Shown one piece after another: positions 23,695-36,707 of a stretch of 64,000 nucleotides of DNA. Under the pieces are notes generated by a model, which saw only the letters and a program-made list of their open reading frames with translations, searched no databases and had not been told where the DNA came from. The stretch's first letter is position 1. Every line of letters begins with the position of its first letter. This DNA is from Parasponia andersonii (taxonomy: Eukaryota > Streptophyta > Magnoliopsida > Rosales > Cannabaceae): positions 51,160-115,159 of the forward strand of contig JXTB01000642.1 in assembly GCA_002914805.1 (NCBI GenBank), written 5' to 3'. The translations under genes and the position numbers were made by a program.

Positions 23695-26053
23695 GAAGGT
23701 GTCTCTTTCCTTTCTCTCACTAGTTCCTGATGGAACCAGAGGAAGCCAGAAGGCAAAGAATGCCAAAAAGTGGGCGCGTGGGCTGAAATGGTCAACTACA
23801 AGCGACAAAGTGCATGGGCTTCAAAGTGGGCCTGGGCTGATTTTTAAAAAGTCGTGTCCGCACTTGTTTGTGGGCCCTATCTTATAAGGAGGAATGGTTC
23901 AATGGTTTAAGGTGCAGGACAATGATATATCCATTGATGAATAGTAAATGATTAAAAAGATAAATATTCATTTAGGTGGAAATGCATACATCAAGTTGCT
24001 GTCATTGATTATATTGGTGCAATCTTTAATGGGCCAAAATAATTAGTGTGTTATAAGGTCATAATTTACTGCCCGCTTACGCAATGCCTAAAAAGAAAAT
24101 AGAAAACAGAACATGATTAATTTTATAAACCAAAGTCAATGAATATATACAATGGTTGGTTACGTTATTTCTTGTGCACTTACTCAAGGTACCACCTTGT
24201 ATTGGAGATTGAGCTGAAAATATGACATTTCTTAAGCCAATTGACTTAAGATATTACTTGAATTTGTGGCCCATTTGGGTGCGTCTTGAAAGGATAACCT
24301 GAACCATGTGAACTCTCGTCTTTGTCTTAAGTCTTAAGGCAATTAGGTGAAGAGTTTCTTAGATTAACTATGAGTCATTAGTTGGAAATTAAGAAAGCTA
24401 ATACCAAAAGAGGGTGAGTTTTTGTTGTTAGGTAAGCAGGAAAACCAGCTCACATAACTGCCCTTTGATGATTATTTAGGCTTTAGAGCAACCAATGCAT
24501 ACCATAACCGCTTGATCAATCAGCCAAGGAAGACACAATTTTTGGTCTGGTTAATATTCTTGTGGGATCATTACTAGGGTAGGTTTGAGAAAAATGGAAA
24601 ATTAGTTAGTTGTTTGCTTTAATCTTCTCCTCTTTATTGATTGCGGTAGATGTTCAGAGTACTACAACGCTTTGATGACATTAATGTGCTGCTTAAAACT
24701 TGATGAGTAAACCTATTATAGCCATAAGCTACATAATGTTCTATACTTTCAAACACACCGTTAGCAAATAGTTCTCAACTCCATAAGTCTATATATGAGT
24801 AATCAGTATTAATGTTTGATGGTGCTTTGGACTTTAAACCGTTGACTACCTCTAATGTTGAGTGGACACCATAATTATACACATCAGTGGATTTTGGGTG
24901 CTGAAAAAAATGTCTTTTCTGGTATTAGTTTTCATCATTTTGGCTTTGACTAGGCACTGCCTCTTATTGGGAACAGTATTGGACCAAATAACCTGGGGTC
25001 AAGTTCATGGTTTATTATTACTAGTGCATGCATTACTGCCTTTAAATGACCACGATTGGGGCTCAGGGCTCATGAAATATTTCTTCTTTTATATAGTAGC
25101 CAGCAGCACTTGAGAAAAAAATTATTAGCATTTTAGTAGTTGAAAAGGTTGCTAATACTAAAAGTGATAGCCAGGTATCTTCATCCAGGTGTGGATGTAC
25201 ATTAAGGCGAGGGGACATATTTTTGAAAAAAAAAAAATCCTTTTACATCTATCTAATATATATATATATATATATATAAGTTGCCAATCCAATAGGTATT
25301 TTTTTTTAGCCGTTGGATTACCATCTAATAGGGATCCAATGGCTATAATAAAATGCATGAAAAGACGTGCATTATTAATGCTCTTTCTCTCTCTTATTTT
25401 TTACAGTAAAAAAATGTGCATGCTAAATTTTCATTGGCCAAATTGATACCTACTCTTAAGTAAAAAAAAAAATACCACTAGATTGGTGCCCATATATATA
25501 TATATATATTAGGGAATATGTGCTATATAGTAAAATAAATTCCTTTTATAAATTCTTTTATTTCTTTACTTTGTCTTATTCAAATATTAAAATTTAATTA
25601 TTTATTTAATTCTTAATAAATACCATACACCTAATTTATATTTTTCTTTAAAAATTTCTCTTTTATCATTATTTACCTCTCCAGATTTTTCTCTTCCTTA
25701 ATACTTATTAAAGACCTTTTTTTCTTAAAATTTATTATTAACAATTAGCATTTATGATGTCATATTATATTAGGTAATGTTTAAAATTGAAAAGTTAAGT
25801 TTTGTATTAAATACATACATATCTATGTGTGTGTATATATATATATGTGTAGAATTGTTTTCATATTTTATAGTTCGTATTTTCTTAAGTTTTGTAATTT
25901 ATATATTTGATTATGAAGACATGTGTATATTATGTTGGTGACATGTTTCAAATCTTATATAATTTTTATCTTTAACTAGTTTGTAAATTTTTATATAGTA
26001 ACAACTAATTTTCCGTAGCGAAAAAATTTAATTTTTATTTATGTTTATATATA
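23105..26053. other. promoter region and AT-rich intergenic DNA
   Basis: The first ~700 bases likely contain the 5' UTR and promoter of the RING-H2 gene. Further on there is no supported gene. Two (AT)n runs occur (about 25257-25278 and 25493-25510), plus a small imperfect hairpin around AGCCGTTGGAT...ATCCAATGGCT (25309-25345) inside a probable old MITE. Confidence 0.5.
23664..23692. repeat. (CT)n microsatellite upstream of RING-H2 gene
   Basis: A CT run next to a short GT run, about 560 bases upstream of the start codon. On the gene's strand it reads (GA)n, a common feature of plant 5' UTRs and promoters. Confidence 0.9.
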
Positions 26054-26499
26054 CTAGTGAAGGCAGCACGTGCGTGTTTTGCTTTTAGTTATCACATATT
26101 TCTAAATAAAAATAGTATATTGATGCACGCTGCGCACTTAAAAGAAAAAGTACGGAGAAAAAAAAAACAAAAAGAAGACATATTGATATTGAATAAAGGG
26201 AATAAATATATTGGTATTACAAGAAAGAGGGATGGAAATATATAATATATACAGTAAATGGGAAATAATTACATCTTTAGAAAAAAAATTCCAAATTACA
26301 TATTTTATTAACGAAAAAGTTTATATAATTTGCAGAAAATAATATTTACAAAGTACAATTAATTTATAATTGATCGAGCAAGTAAGCTAGATTATTTTTA
26401 AGTTTCTATATTATAGTAGAGAAAAAAGACACAAACTTATCTTTAACAGTTGAATTAATAAATGATAATAGTTCTTTATAAACAATATTCTTAGTACAT

Positions 26500-29400
26500 T
26501 AATCATCGATTTTATGTGGAATAACAAGTTTGATCAGAATTTTAACGTATTCAGCTGTTCTAACTCTTGATAATACATATAACTAATCATATGAAAATAC
26601 AGGTTCAGGAAGGTATATATACCTATGAAATCTAGAGTTTGTCCTTGAGCTTTATTTATAGTTATAACAAAACTTTTATTTATAGTTATAACAAAACTAA
26701 GACGAATTGAGAATTGAGTTCATTTAAACAGAAGTGGGTATTTATTATTTTCAATTGGTATAAAGGGTATTCTAGGTAAAAATACTCTTTTCTCGAATAA
26801 TAACTATTAGTAATTTCATAATATTTAGTTAAAAATGGTGGCATATTAATTGGGTTCCATTGCATAATCCTTTTGAAACATTAAGATTACGAAATAAAAT
26901 TGAACAATTTGGTTTTCAAAATTAACTTATGAAAGGGAATTCCATTTATTGTTAGAGTATTTAAAAAATCTTCTTGGAAACATTGTTCAGTTGTTTCAAG
27001 TGTTTCATCAAAACTATAGTATCGAATAGCATCTTTGAGAAAATATTTAATCAGTAATTTATTTATTTCATGAACATATTCATTTTTTGGTATTAATATT
27101 GCTCTATTTACTACTGAATTTAAATTATTAGAATAATTATTTATATTTGGAATACAACTTGTATTAGTTTTTGAAGTGATTAAATTTCATCTTCATATGG
27201 TATTACTATATTAGGTGGTAATATAATATTTTCATTTTTGTAATTTTTTTCTTTTCTATCAATACGTAATGAAAATTTTGAAAATGATGGATCCTCGTTA
27301 GCTCTCGTATTTTAAATTAATTTTAATTTTATAAACAAAGGTCATAAATATGACTTTGCTAAACTTATATTTATTATTTCTTCTTTTCTTGTCTGTGTAA
27401 TAACTGGAAGAACTTGACGAAAATCTCCACCAAGTACTATCATTTTACTACCAAATGGTAATGTGCATTCATTCATATCTTGCAACATATTATCTAAAGC
27501 TTCTATTGCATGTTCATCAATTATTGGAGCCTCATCCCATATTATAATTTTAGTTTCTTATAATAATTTAGCTAAACCTAATTGTTTACTAATATTGCAT
27601 GAAATACCTTTTTTTATTGGTAACAGAAATTTAAATCTTGAATGAGCAATTTTACCGCTAGGTAATATAGTTGTAACAACTCTAGAGGAAGTTATTGCTA
27701 AAGCTAATAAATCTTTAGATCTAATAGTAGCAAGAAGGCTACAATATAAATATGTCTTACCTGTTCCTCTAGGACCATCGATAAAAAAAAGCAGCTGCTT
27801 CACTTGTGAATATTTTTGTTAAAATTAAATTATAGGCATATTTTTATTGTATATTTAATTTTGAGGCAGCTAGAATATCTTTTTGAGAAACTATAATTGA
27901 TGATTCCTCATTTATTTCTTTTGTAAATCTTTCTTCTTCTGATAAATTAATAATACAATTTACTAAATGATAATCATTTATATTCTTTCCCATTGATTCA
28001 AAAATGTAACTTAATTGAACTTTAACTCTTATATAAAATGAATTTATGTTTGATTGCATATAATCTTCAGATAATATATTTTCAAATCTTTCCTATAATG
28101 CTCTTAGATTGTCTGGTTCACAATGTATTAATAATATAGCAAATAAATGATATAAAGTATATGGTAATTGATATAAAAAGGCTTTTCCTAAACACAAACT
28201 CGGGTAATTATCACCTTTTAACAGTCCACGTAAAAGTGCTACTTCATGAAAAGATGAAGTTAAAGTATTGCTCACACTTTTTAAATCTTCAAAAAATGTT
28301 GGATCTCTAGTCTAGTTCAATAAAAGTCTTAAACAATATCTTTCTCCTTCTGTTAGATAAGGTATAACAATTCTTCCAATAACATTATCTTTTTTTTTCT
28401 TGGAAACCATAACTTATCTTTGTTATTCCATACAAAATATTTAGGAAATTGTCTATATAAAAGACTTCTTACTTTTTCATTGATCTTATTGATATTAAAA
28501 TATTTAGTCAATATGGATCTCAAAGCGAAATTATTGTTTATAATTTTAGCAAGATTATTTGATTTTTTGAATGTGATAAGTTGCTCATGTTGAAGATGTA
28601 ATTGTAATGTAAGTATAGCAGGATAAATTTCATTTAAAAGAAATCTGTAGATTCTCCATATCGCTTCAAGTGCAGATATCCATCTTGCTAGCTAGCAATT
28701 TCTAATCTCATCTATATTATTTGCATTATCATATGAATATATGTAAATCGCAATTCTATCATTTTCTTTATATATGTACTTATACAAATATTTAACTACT
28801 TTAATAGTATAGCATATTTCTATATTTATATGATACTCAAATTTCGCTAGTAAATAAGGATTTTAAGGTACAACCCATTGATTATTTAAATAGTGCCCCC
28901 TGATTTTAATTTTTTTTTTATCATAATTTCTCCTTCTTGATTTTAGGTGCTCATTATTTCCGTATAGAGGTGGCAAAATAGGTGGGCCAACCCAGCTTGG
29001 TCGACCTAAACTAAGCTTGGGAGGGAAAATAAGCTGTGTTGTCTAAGAAAGTGAGCTGGGTTAGGCCTGCCTGGAATTTTAAAATTGAGCTTGGCCTGAC
29101 TCGTAGGCCCGTTCAGGATCCTAGGCAAGCCGAGGCGGGCCCAAAACGGGCCAAAACAGACCTACTCGTATCGGTCTATTCTTAGTCCAAATTAAAAAAA
29201 TTAAAATAAATAAGATTATTAGTTGTATAATTAGTTAAAAATATTATAAATTTAAATAATTACTTGTATATTAAAAATTTTAGTCATATATATATATATG
29301 TATATTTTTCTATTGATAAAATTTTTTACGTAATTAAATAAGCTAAAAGTATATAAGTTGAATAGTTGATAAAAAGAAGTTTACAACAAAAATCTTAAGA

Positions 29401-31450
29401 AAATTATTTAGAATTAGATTAAAATTTGAAAGTATGAAAAAAAAAGTAAGAGAATGTATATTTATAAGTATTGAAAAACATTTTATATTTGAATTTATTT
29501 AAAAACTTTTAAAAAAATAACAAAAATTTATTTTTAACGGGCCAACCTGTGCGAGCTAGGTTAGCAAACCTAAATATCTAGGCCCAACCCGGCCCTACCC
29601 TAGAGTTGGGTTGGCCCATTACCCGTTCTAATACGGGCCGTGGACCGGCCCGTTTAGCCCGACCTATTTTGCCACCTTTATTTTGAGATACGTTTTTGAG
29701 GAATATAATTTAGGATAATGATTTTTATATAAACTATTTTTCATACATATATTAGTTGGATTTAAATCGTCACAAGGACTGTATATCATGTGTTTAATCA
29801 CAACTGAATGTAAATATACATTTTCATCTGAACTTAGTCTTTCAGCTGTTACAATTCTATCAAAGCTTTCTAGATTAATCATCTTTGAATTAGATTTTAA
29901 AATAATAACGAACACATGAAAGACCTTTTTTTTCGGAATTCGATAACATACACATATGCTACTATAGGACCAAAATATTGTTTTTTTAAACAATTTATTT
30001 TTAATTCTTCTAATTTCGCTCTAAATATGTGAGTAACTAAATCAGATCTATTTTGGGCATTCTTATATGCTTTTAATTCTTATTTAATTCCAATTAATTA
30101 GGATTACAAGTCATTGTTAAAAAAAAATATCTGGTTTTCAAAATCGTTATACTAATATCATAGCATCCATATATCTTTTATGCATATCTCTAGGACTACT
30201 AATAAAAATAACGGATAATACAATTTTTTTCCTATCTTAAAACTCTGACTTTCTCTATGTTCAATATTATCAATAATTCCTTGATATAAATCAGCACAAA
30301 TCACTTATTATTTATTTATGATATAATCTAATCTTTTAGTTTCAAGTTTTACGTACATATCTATAACATATTGTTGAAAAAGATGATCTGAATCTAATAA
30401 TAAAAATTTATAAGTAGGTCCAATCTATAGCTTATAACAATAATAGTCACAGTCAGAAACCGCATTTTTCTTTTTTGTCATTGAAACTGAAAAATAAAAA
30501 TATACCAATAAATTAATGCGTGATCAATTGAAAAGTAAATCAAAAAACTATGTATTGAATGATACAAGTACCGCTAGTTTCTGCTTGCAGTAGGTCCATA
30601 GTAGAACATATCTTCTGTAGATTAATTACATGTTTGAAATGATTATATTGTAATTCTTTTTTTTTTTCTCTCTTTAATATGCCCTAATGCCAACCAATAT
30701 TACCATAAAAGAAATAATAAAGGATATTGTAAAGGATCGTAACAACTAAAATAATATTGTATTTTATGACTAAATATAAAATATGAATAAACAATGATAT
30801 CACGATTTCTATATTGTTTAGTAGAATCACCGTCTAACCATATTGCAATAACTTAATAGGATAAAGGAGTGTTGTATATTCTTTGATCTAATTGAGGATC
30901 AGATTTGATATAGATTTTATAATTTTCAAGATCCTTTATATCTTTAAGATGACGAAAAAAATGAACAATAAGAATTAACTTGTAGAATATCCACTAATAG
31001 TCGTATAATATCTGCATTAAGCTTTTGAGAATTATGTAATCGATTCTCAATTGTATGTTATGTATCATAAATATATATATAAATTAGATGGATAATTATC
31101 TATAGATAAAAACTCATTTATAGAATGATAAACTTGACCTTGAACTCAAAATGAGTAAACACCTTTGTCATTTTTACACAAGTCTTTATCCTATTTATCT
31201 CCAAGTGATGTAAAGGCAAAATTGTTATTATAAGTTCTTATATATTTTTGAAATTCTTAAGCATCAGTTGATGTTGAAGTATACAAATCACGTAATTATT
31301 CTAGAGTATAACGTAATTATTTTAGAGTATCATTTGTACTTAAAAGTACATGTCCATCTAAGCAACGCAAATTTTTAATTTCATGATGAAATTTTTTAGC
31401 ATTACAGTGCTCACATATTGTTGGCAATTTTAATTGGTCTGTTTTTGCCA
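26500..31450 (-). pseudogene. Helitron Rep-helicase (RepHel) relic
   Basis: Reading right to left, the N-terminal region near 31440-31330 has a CEHC zinc-type start. Around 29990-29700 a Rep-like block contains KHMIYSPCDDLNPTNICM; where family members carry the HxH metal motif this copy has HVF, so the nicking site is lost. From about 28275 the PIF1-type helicase begins. Walker A FIDGPRGTGKTYLY is near 27760, Walker B IIWDEAPIIDEHA near 27530, GGDFRQVLPVI near 27440, and the C-terminal motifs IPKNEYVHEIN and DQLYVLSRV are near 27080 and 26590. Multiple stops and frameshifts and a MITE insertion make it non-functional. Rolling-circle replicase/helicase is the family role. Confidence 0.8.
28965..29680. 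repeat. hAT-like MITE inside the Helitron
   Basis: Terminal inverted repeats AGAGGTGGCAAAATAGGT (about 28966) and ACCTATTTTGCCACCTTT (about 29662-29679) bound ~716 bp. The terminal zones are GC-rich with GGGCC motifs and the core is AT-rich. It has no ORF, and it splits the Helitron coding relic. The 8-bp flanks do not clearly match. Confidence 0.7.
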
Positions 31451-32569
31451 CTGTAAATTTTGGTGGTAGTTAAACTGTATTTTTGTGCTTATATCTTTTC
31501 TCTTTAAAAGGGATAAAAATAATAAACAATGAAATACAACAAACAAATAAAAATAACAAAAAGCCAATTCTTTTCCATTTATAAGTTAACTTTCGTACCA
31601 TTTCAATTTCCATCAACTGCTTTTCTACATTTGCCTTGTTTCAAACTCCCACCTGCATAAACGACAATTATCAATCTCTATTACTATGACAATATAAATG
31701 AGTAAAATAATTTTACTTACCAACTTCAAAAATTCTTTCGGTGACTTTGTTAAGCTCTTTTCGTTCATGATCATGTGTAGTTCATACAATATACAATATT
31801 AATGGTATTCAGATTAGTTTTTTTATTAACATATTAATGTATTTACAGTAGCACAAAAATAATAGTAATACTGAAGAACAATACTATGTTGACTAATTTA
31901 AATAATAAGTGTACAATACCTTAGCAAAAGGAAGTGGATCCTGGCGTATCTGTTAATAAAAAAGTATTGTCATTATCATCTTCCCTATTAACATATTTCT
32001 GAATATTTATATAGTCAAATTCATGAACAACTTCCTTATTTTTATCTACAATTATATTCTTCTTCCCTTTTATCAAATGACCACTTTCCGCTCTAAATTA
32101 TTCTTTTTCTATTAATAAACGCGACCTTTTTCTTGCACGATATTCCATCAACTGTTTTCTTATCAATTCTTTTTCTGATTCATTCATATTTGATCTTCTT
32201 GCTTGATATAATTCTCTTCCGCTTTTCATTTATTATTATTTTTTCATTTATCATAATTTCTTTTTTATCTGTTTTTGATAAATTCTCATTAAACTGTATT
32301 GTATTATTTATAACAAGATTTGAATTTTCATGAGCAGTATTCACAAAACTTTTTTCCGTAATACAGTACCTATTTCAGTTGAAAATATATTAAATATTCA
32401 AATATAAGTACAAAACTGTACAATATTGCACAAGGAAATGAACATAAAAAAATAGCCAAGACAAAATAACATAGATATTTTCAACAACTCATGAAACATT
32501 GATTTAGTATTGTATTAGTAGCACATATTTATAGAACGAATACGTGAGAGAACAATTTACTTTTTTTTT

Positions 32570-33060
32570 TTGGCAAGGCAATGAGATGAGACGACAATAA
32601 AATAAAAAAAAAAAAAAAATGGGCAGGGCAGCGGAAAGGAAACCACAAAACATAGCAATGAAAATAAAACAATACAAGAGAAAAAAAAAACAAAACAATA
32701 CAATAAAAAAACAAATAAGCAAAACAAAAGAAAGAAAAAAAAAAAAAAAAAAAAAACGAACTCAAAACAAACAATCAAAAAAAATCCTTTAAAGAAAAAA
32801 AAAAACAAAAAAAAAAGAAAACAAGCAAAGGAAAAAAAAAACAAGAAAAAGGGTGAACCGGAAAAGCAAAAAATAAGCCAAAAAAAAAAAAAAAGAAACC
32901 AACAAAAAAATTCAATGGAAAACAAAAAAAAATCCCTAATCCCGAAAAAAACAAAAAGCAAAAACCCAAGAAAAAAAACCCCGCAACGGGAAACAAAAAA
33001 AACAAGAAGCAAACCAAAAAAAAGGAAAAAAACAACAAAAAATTCCGAACCCCAAAATTA
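32570..33060. repeat. A-rich, almost T-free low-complexity tract
   Basis: About 490 bases composed of A runs with single C, G or CC/GG interruptions and very few T. The opposite strand gives long spurious phenylalanine-rich ORFs. It has no coding meaning. It is either an extreme simple repeat or a sequencing/assembly artefact. Confidence 0.85.
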
Positions 33061-33295
33061 ATTTCCTCAAAGGCAAACGGTGGGCCTCCCTGAAACCAGT
33101 CCTCCCCCCAAAGGAATAATCCTATCTCTTTTTCTCAAAATATTTGTACGTACACTTGGAAGTCTTGCTTATGAGAAGGAAAATGAATATTTCGTGTAGA
33201 ATTGAGTTATGGCAGAGAGAGAAAAGGAAAAATATATCTAAAATATATAACAACAAATCTACTAGCAGATATATGCAGGTGTGACTCACAAAATT

Positions 33296-33860
33296 AGGAG
33301 TGATAATTCGTGTCAGCGAGTCGGGTTCGTATTAGGTTGAAGTCTATTATATACATTAATTATGTCAATTCAAACTCGATCTGTGACCTATTATATCTGA
33401 AAAATATCAACACTAACTTAATCTGCACCTAAATCAGATTAACCCAAACTCAAACCTACACAACCCACTTTGATGAATAACACTTAATTCTCAACCTAAT
33501 TTTGATCTACCAACCTACTATGACCCATATTTTCCCTTTTTAAGTCTATTATTGTCTTATTTCAAAATAAATAAATCAGGAGTAATTTATAAATATAACT
33601 AATAACTTATAATCCTAAACAATATATTTATAATAATAGTCACAAACAAATTAAATACAAAGTATTTTTATAATTTAATTATGTATATATATTTTTTTGA
33701 CCGGTCAAATAAATCAAATTCGGGTCAATCAAGCCGACCTGGACCTGACTTTTTTTTTTTATTTGTATCATGTGGGTTGATCCGATTTTGACCCGCATAT
33801 TTTTTTTTATCCAAATTTATAAAATATCGTGTCGAGTTCGTATCGTGTTACCCTAAATTA
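33296..33860. repeat. MITE-like insertion inside the Helitron
   Basis: The left edge, with TGATAATTCGTGTCAGCGAG at about 33301, is roughly mirrored by a right edge with GTGTCGAGTTCGTATCGTGT at 33829-33848. The body repeats GACC/GGTC motifs and has no ORF. The ends are degenerate, so the boundaries are approximate. Confidence 0.45.
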
Positions 33861-34122
33861 TGAATAATACATGTTTTAAACCTGATACAGAGGCCATGTG
33901 TTAATGTAAAGAGATAATGACAAGCCAATATATCTATTATGTAAACAGAGAAATGATACGTGTTGATGTACCGAAATACGAGGAAAACTGATTAAAAAAA
34001 AACAAGCAAATAAAAAAAAGTCTTGTTACAAAAGTGTGATGAGTTTGTGGCTATTTAAGATCGTATTAGCCATCCTGGTACAGATTTCTAAGCATATTCA
34101 CACTTCTATAATATAGTATAGA

Positions 34123-34642
34123 TACATATTTTTCAAATAATGGGTGTCTAGGACTAGTGTGTAACGTGCCGTCGAAAGGTTCCCTACACATTATATTATA
34201 AGTCGCTAGTTTTCGCACTAGGGGCACGGCCACCTCAATCATTAGGTGGGGTGATTAATTTTTACTGAATTTGGTTTCAGTAATTTATGCCTGGTTTGTG
34301 AAACTTTGATGTTGCTATGAACTGTTAAATATATTGTACTAGTTATTATCAAGTCAAGTAGTAATTTCTGACTACTGTGCTATATTCTTCATATAAAGTG
34401 CCAAATAGAAGCAAGAGGGGAAACAAAAGTATAGAATAGAGTTTTAAGATTGAAGGTTTCAAGCCATATGCAAAGCAGGTGTAACTGCATTAATTATTAG
34501 TTGATGAATACTATACTGTTCCGGAGCAATTACAATACTGAGAAATAGACATGTTACGCGGTAAAACTTTATGCAAGTTTATGTATCTAATCCAATTCCG
34601 AAAAAGCAAAATTAGCAATGTTTTGGTTTCTGGTTTTTCTTG
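34123..34642. other. spacer between Helitron and LRR kinase gene
   Basis: No ORF. It should include the 3' UTR of the leftward-transcribed LRR kinase gene immediately to the right. Confidence 0.5.
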
Positions 34643-36707
34643 TCATGGTTCATAAGATAAGGCTGATCTCTCATCTTCTTCTTTTATCGTGTTGATCATG
34701 ACAGCAACTTGGTCCATTGAGGGCCTATCCTCTGGAGAACGGTTGACACATTTTATGGCTACTTGAAGCAAACTCACCAGCCTCTCTTCGCTAGCGCATT
34801 CCGAGATCAAGGCCTTGTCAAAGACTTCCACAGTCCATTCTTCCCTCAAAACAGATTGAACCCAATCTGTTAAGTCAGTACCATTGTGCTGCACTAGATT
34901 CCCTGTTAGAAGCTCAAGCAGGATGACACCATAGCCATAAACATCGTCTTTGAAGGCGTTTGATGATGATTTATCTCGAGTAACTTTTGCAGGCAACGAG
35001 CTCTCTTCACCATTACCAACAGCCATGAGACCATATTCACTTATGCATGGCTCCATGTTCTTGTTCAGCAATATGTTTGAAGACTTCAAGTTACCGTGGG
35101 CGATCTTATCGTCTTGAAGTTCCTGATGCATGAAGGCTAAAGCTTCTGCAATCTTGGCCGCAACTTCAAGCCTAGTAACCCAATCAAGTGCATGAGCCAC
35201 ATCGGTTCCTGAAAAATATAGAGTTGAGAACCTTAGAATAGTTGAATTATAATAAAAAAGTATAATAACTAGTTAAGGTGACATTCAAGTACTATTTTTG
35301 AAATTAGTATTTATTACCATGGAGAGACTTGAATAGATTTCCATTTTGTTGATATTCATAGACCAAAAGCTTCTCTTGTTTGGAAGAATAGAAAGCAAGA
35401 GCTGGAAGCACATTAGGATGCTTGACTTGATCTAACCTCTGCATTCTCTGCTTAAAGTCCTGACTAGAAATTGCCCAATCTTTAATCCTTTTGACCACTA
35501 GATTCTTTCCATTCCCAAGAATGACCTTGTACAGGCTACCACTCTTACCCCTTCCAAGCATTTCGGCCGGAGCCCTGAGTAAGTCCTCGAATTTAAGTCC
35601 ATTCACCTCCGGACTTGTGAGCACCACCAGTACCGAGGATGATGAAACCAAAGCACTTTGATCAGCTGAAACAGCTGAAATTTCTGATCTGCTTAAACTT
35701 GCAGCTTTGTTATCAATTGATGCACCACTACTAGACTTGTACATGCTTTCATCATCAAGATCATCAATTGCTGCTACTTTCTTTGGCAATGTATTATGAG
35801 CCTTCTCTTTTCTCTTGTTCCTTTTACATAGCATAAAAATGACCAGCAAAATGCAAACCAATCCCAAAACGAAATATCCTACAAACATAATAATCTGAGT
35901 ATTCGAAGAGTCCTTGGACTTCTCAACAGGGTTATCGTCCTGGGAAGTTGGACAGTCCTTTGGCAATGGATCCCCACATAGATAAGGATTACCAAGAAAG
36001 CTACTTGCAGCGAAATGGCCATGGACATCGGGTATACGACCTGTGAGGTTATTGTTGGAGACATTAAATAGCTTCAAGTTCGAGAAGTCGAATCGCGGTA
36101 TCTCCCCACCAAGCTCATTATTTTCGGCAAGGAACACTGTGAGACCTGAAATCTTAGACAAGTCTGGCAACGTACCAAACAACTTGTTGTTGGAGACATC
36201 AAGTATTTTCATGTTATTCAACATGGCAAGAGAAGGTGGAAGGCTTCCAGAAAGCCGGTTCCCACTGACATGCAAGCGAGTGAGTTGTTTGCAGGAAAAA
36301 ATCTGGGTGGAAATTCCTCCACTAATATTGTTATACTCAAGATGAAGAACATTGAGAGAAGCAGCAAGAGGTGCCACACCGCAGAGAATGTCGACATCCA
36401 GCTCTCCTGCGAGATTGGAGCTGTTGAGGTACAGCTTTCTAATAACAGTATTCCGAGTGTCACAAGTTACACCTGGCCACCGGTCTAGGCATGGATCAGA
36501 TGATGAAGCGTTCCAACTCGAAAGCAAACCGGAATTAGTAGTGCTATTGTTTGAGAGCTTTGTGAGAAAGCTGATCAGTGAGCTCTTAACTTCATCTTCA
36601 ACAGAAATTGTGGTATGAAGAAGGAGAAAGAATGAGAAGAAGATCACCCAGATAGGAATTCTATTCATTCTGGATGATCCCAGCTTTGAAACGAGCTTAA
36701 GCTGCAA
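34643..36707 (-). CDS. LRR receptor-like pseudokinase (two exons)
   Basis: CDS join on the minus strand: 36707-35318 and 35208-34643, 651 aa; the junction codon is Gly split G|GA. The intron has a GTAATAA donor and a TTTTTCAG acceptor. The Met at 36668 is an alternative start and sits right before the signal peptide IPIWVIFFSFFLLL. Domains: an LRR N-terminal cap ending in WPGVTC (about 60-90), about five leucine-rich repeats (about 95-235), a membrane helix (MFVGYFVLGLVCILLVIFML, about 275-295), a Ser-rich juxtamembrane part, and a kinase-like domain (about 370-640). The kinase has a Gly loop LGRGKSGS and Lys in LVVKRI, but the catalytic loop is HGNLKSSN instead of HRD and the DFG position reads SEYG. 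It therefore probably signals as a scaffold, as in the 'probable inactive receptor kinase' subfamily. The ligand is unknown. Confidence 0.92.

Larger units (their letters stand above)
26054..34122 (-). mobile_element. Helitron, complete ends, about 8.07 kb, decayed
   Basis: On the minus strand the 5' end reads TCTATACTATATTATAGAAG starting at 34122, close to the plant Helitron 5' consensus. The base before it is A (34123). The 3' end reads ...GCACGTGCTGCCTTCACTAG finishing at 26054, with the GCACGTGC palindrome as a possible terminal hairpin, and the next base is T. Ends TC...CTAG inserted between A and T are the Helitron rule. Coding remains for Rep/Hel run in the same orientation (about 31450 to 26500). 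Later insertions inside include a MITE at 28965-29680 and probably another at 33296-33860. Confidence 0.8.

Noticed and set aside
24862-25113. 83-codon hydrophobic ORF
   Set aside because: No family resemblance, AT-rich composition as in flanks, no supporting gene signals.
32529-33038. Minus-strand phenylalanine-rich ORFs that look like multi-pass membrane proteins
   Set aside because: They are a translation of the A-rich low-complexity tract; no coding pattern.
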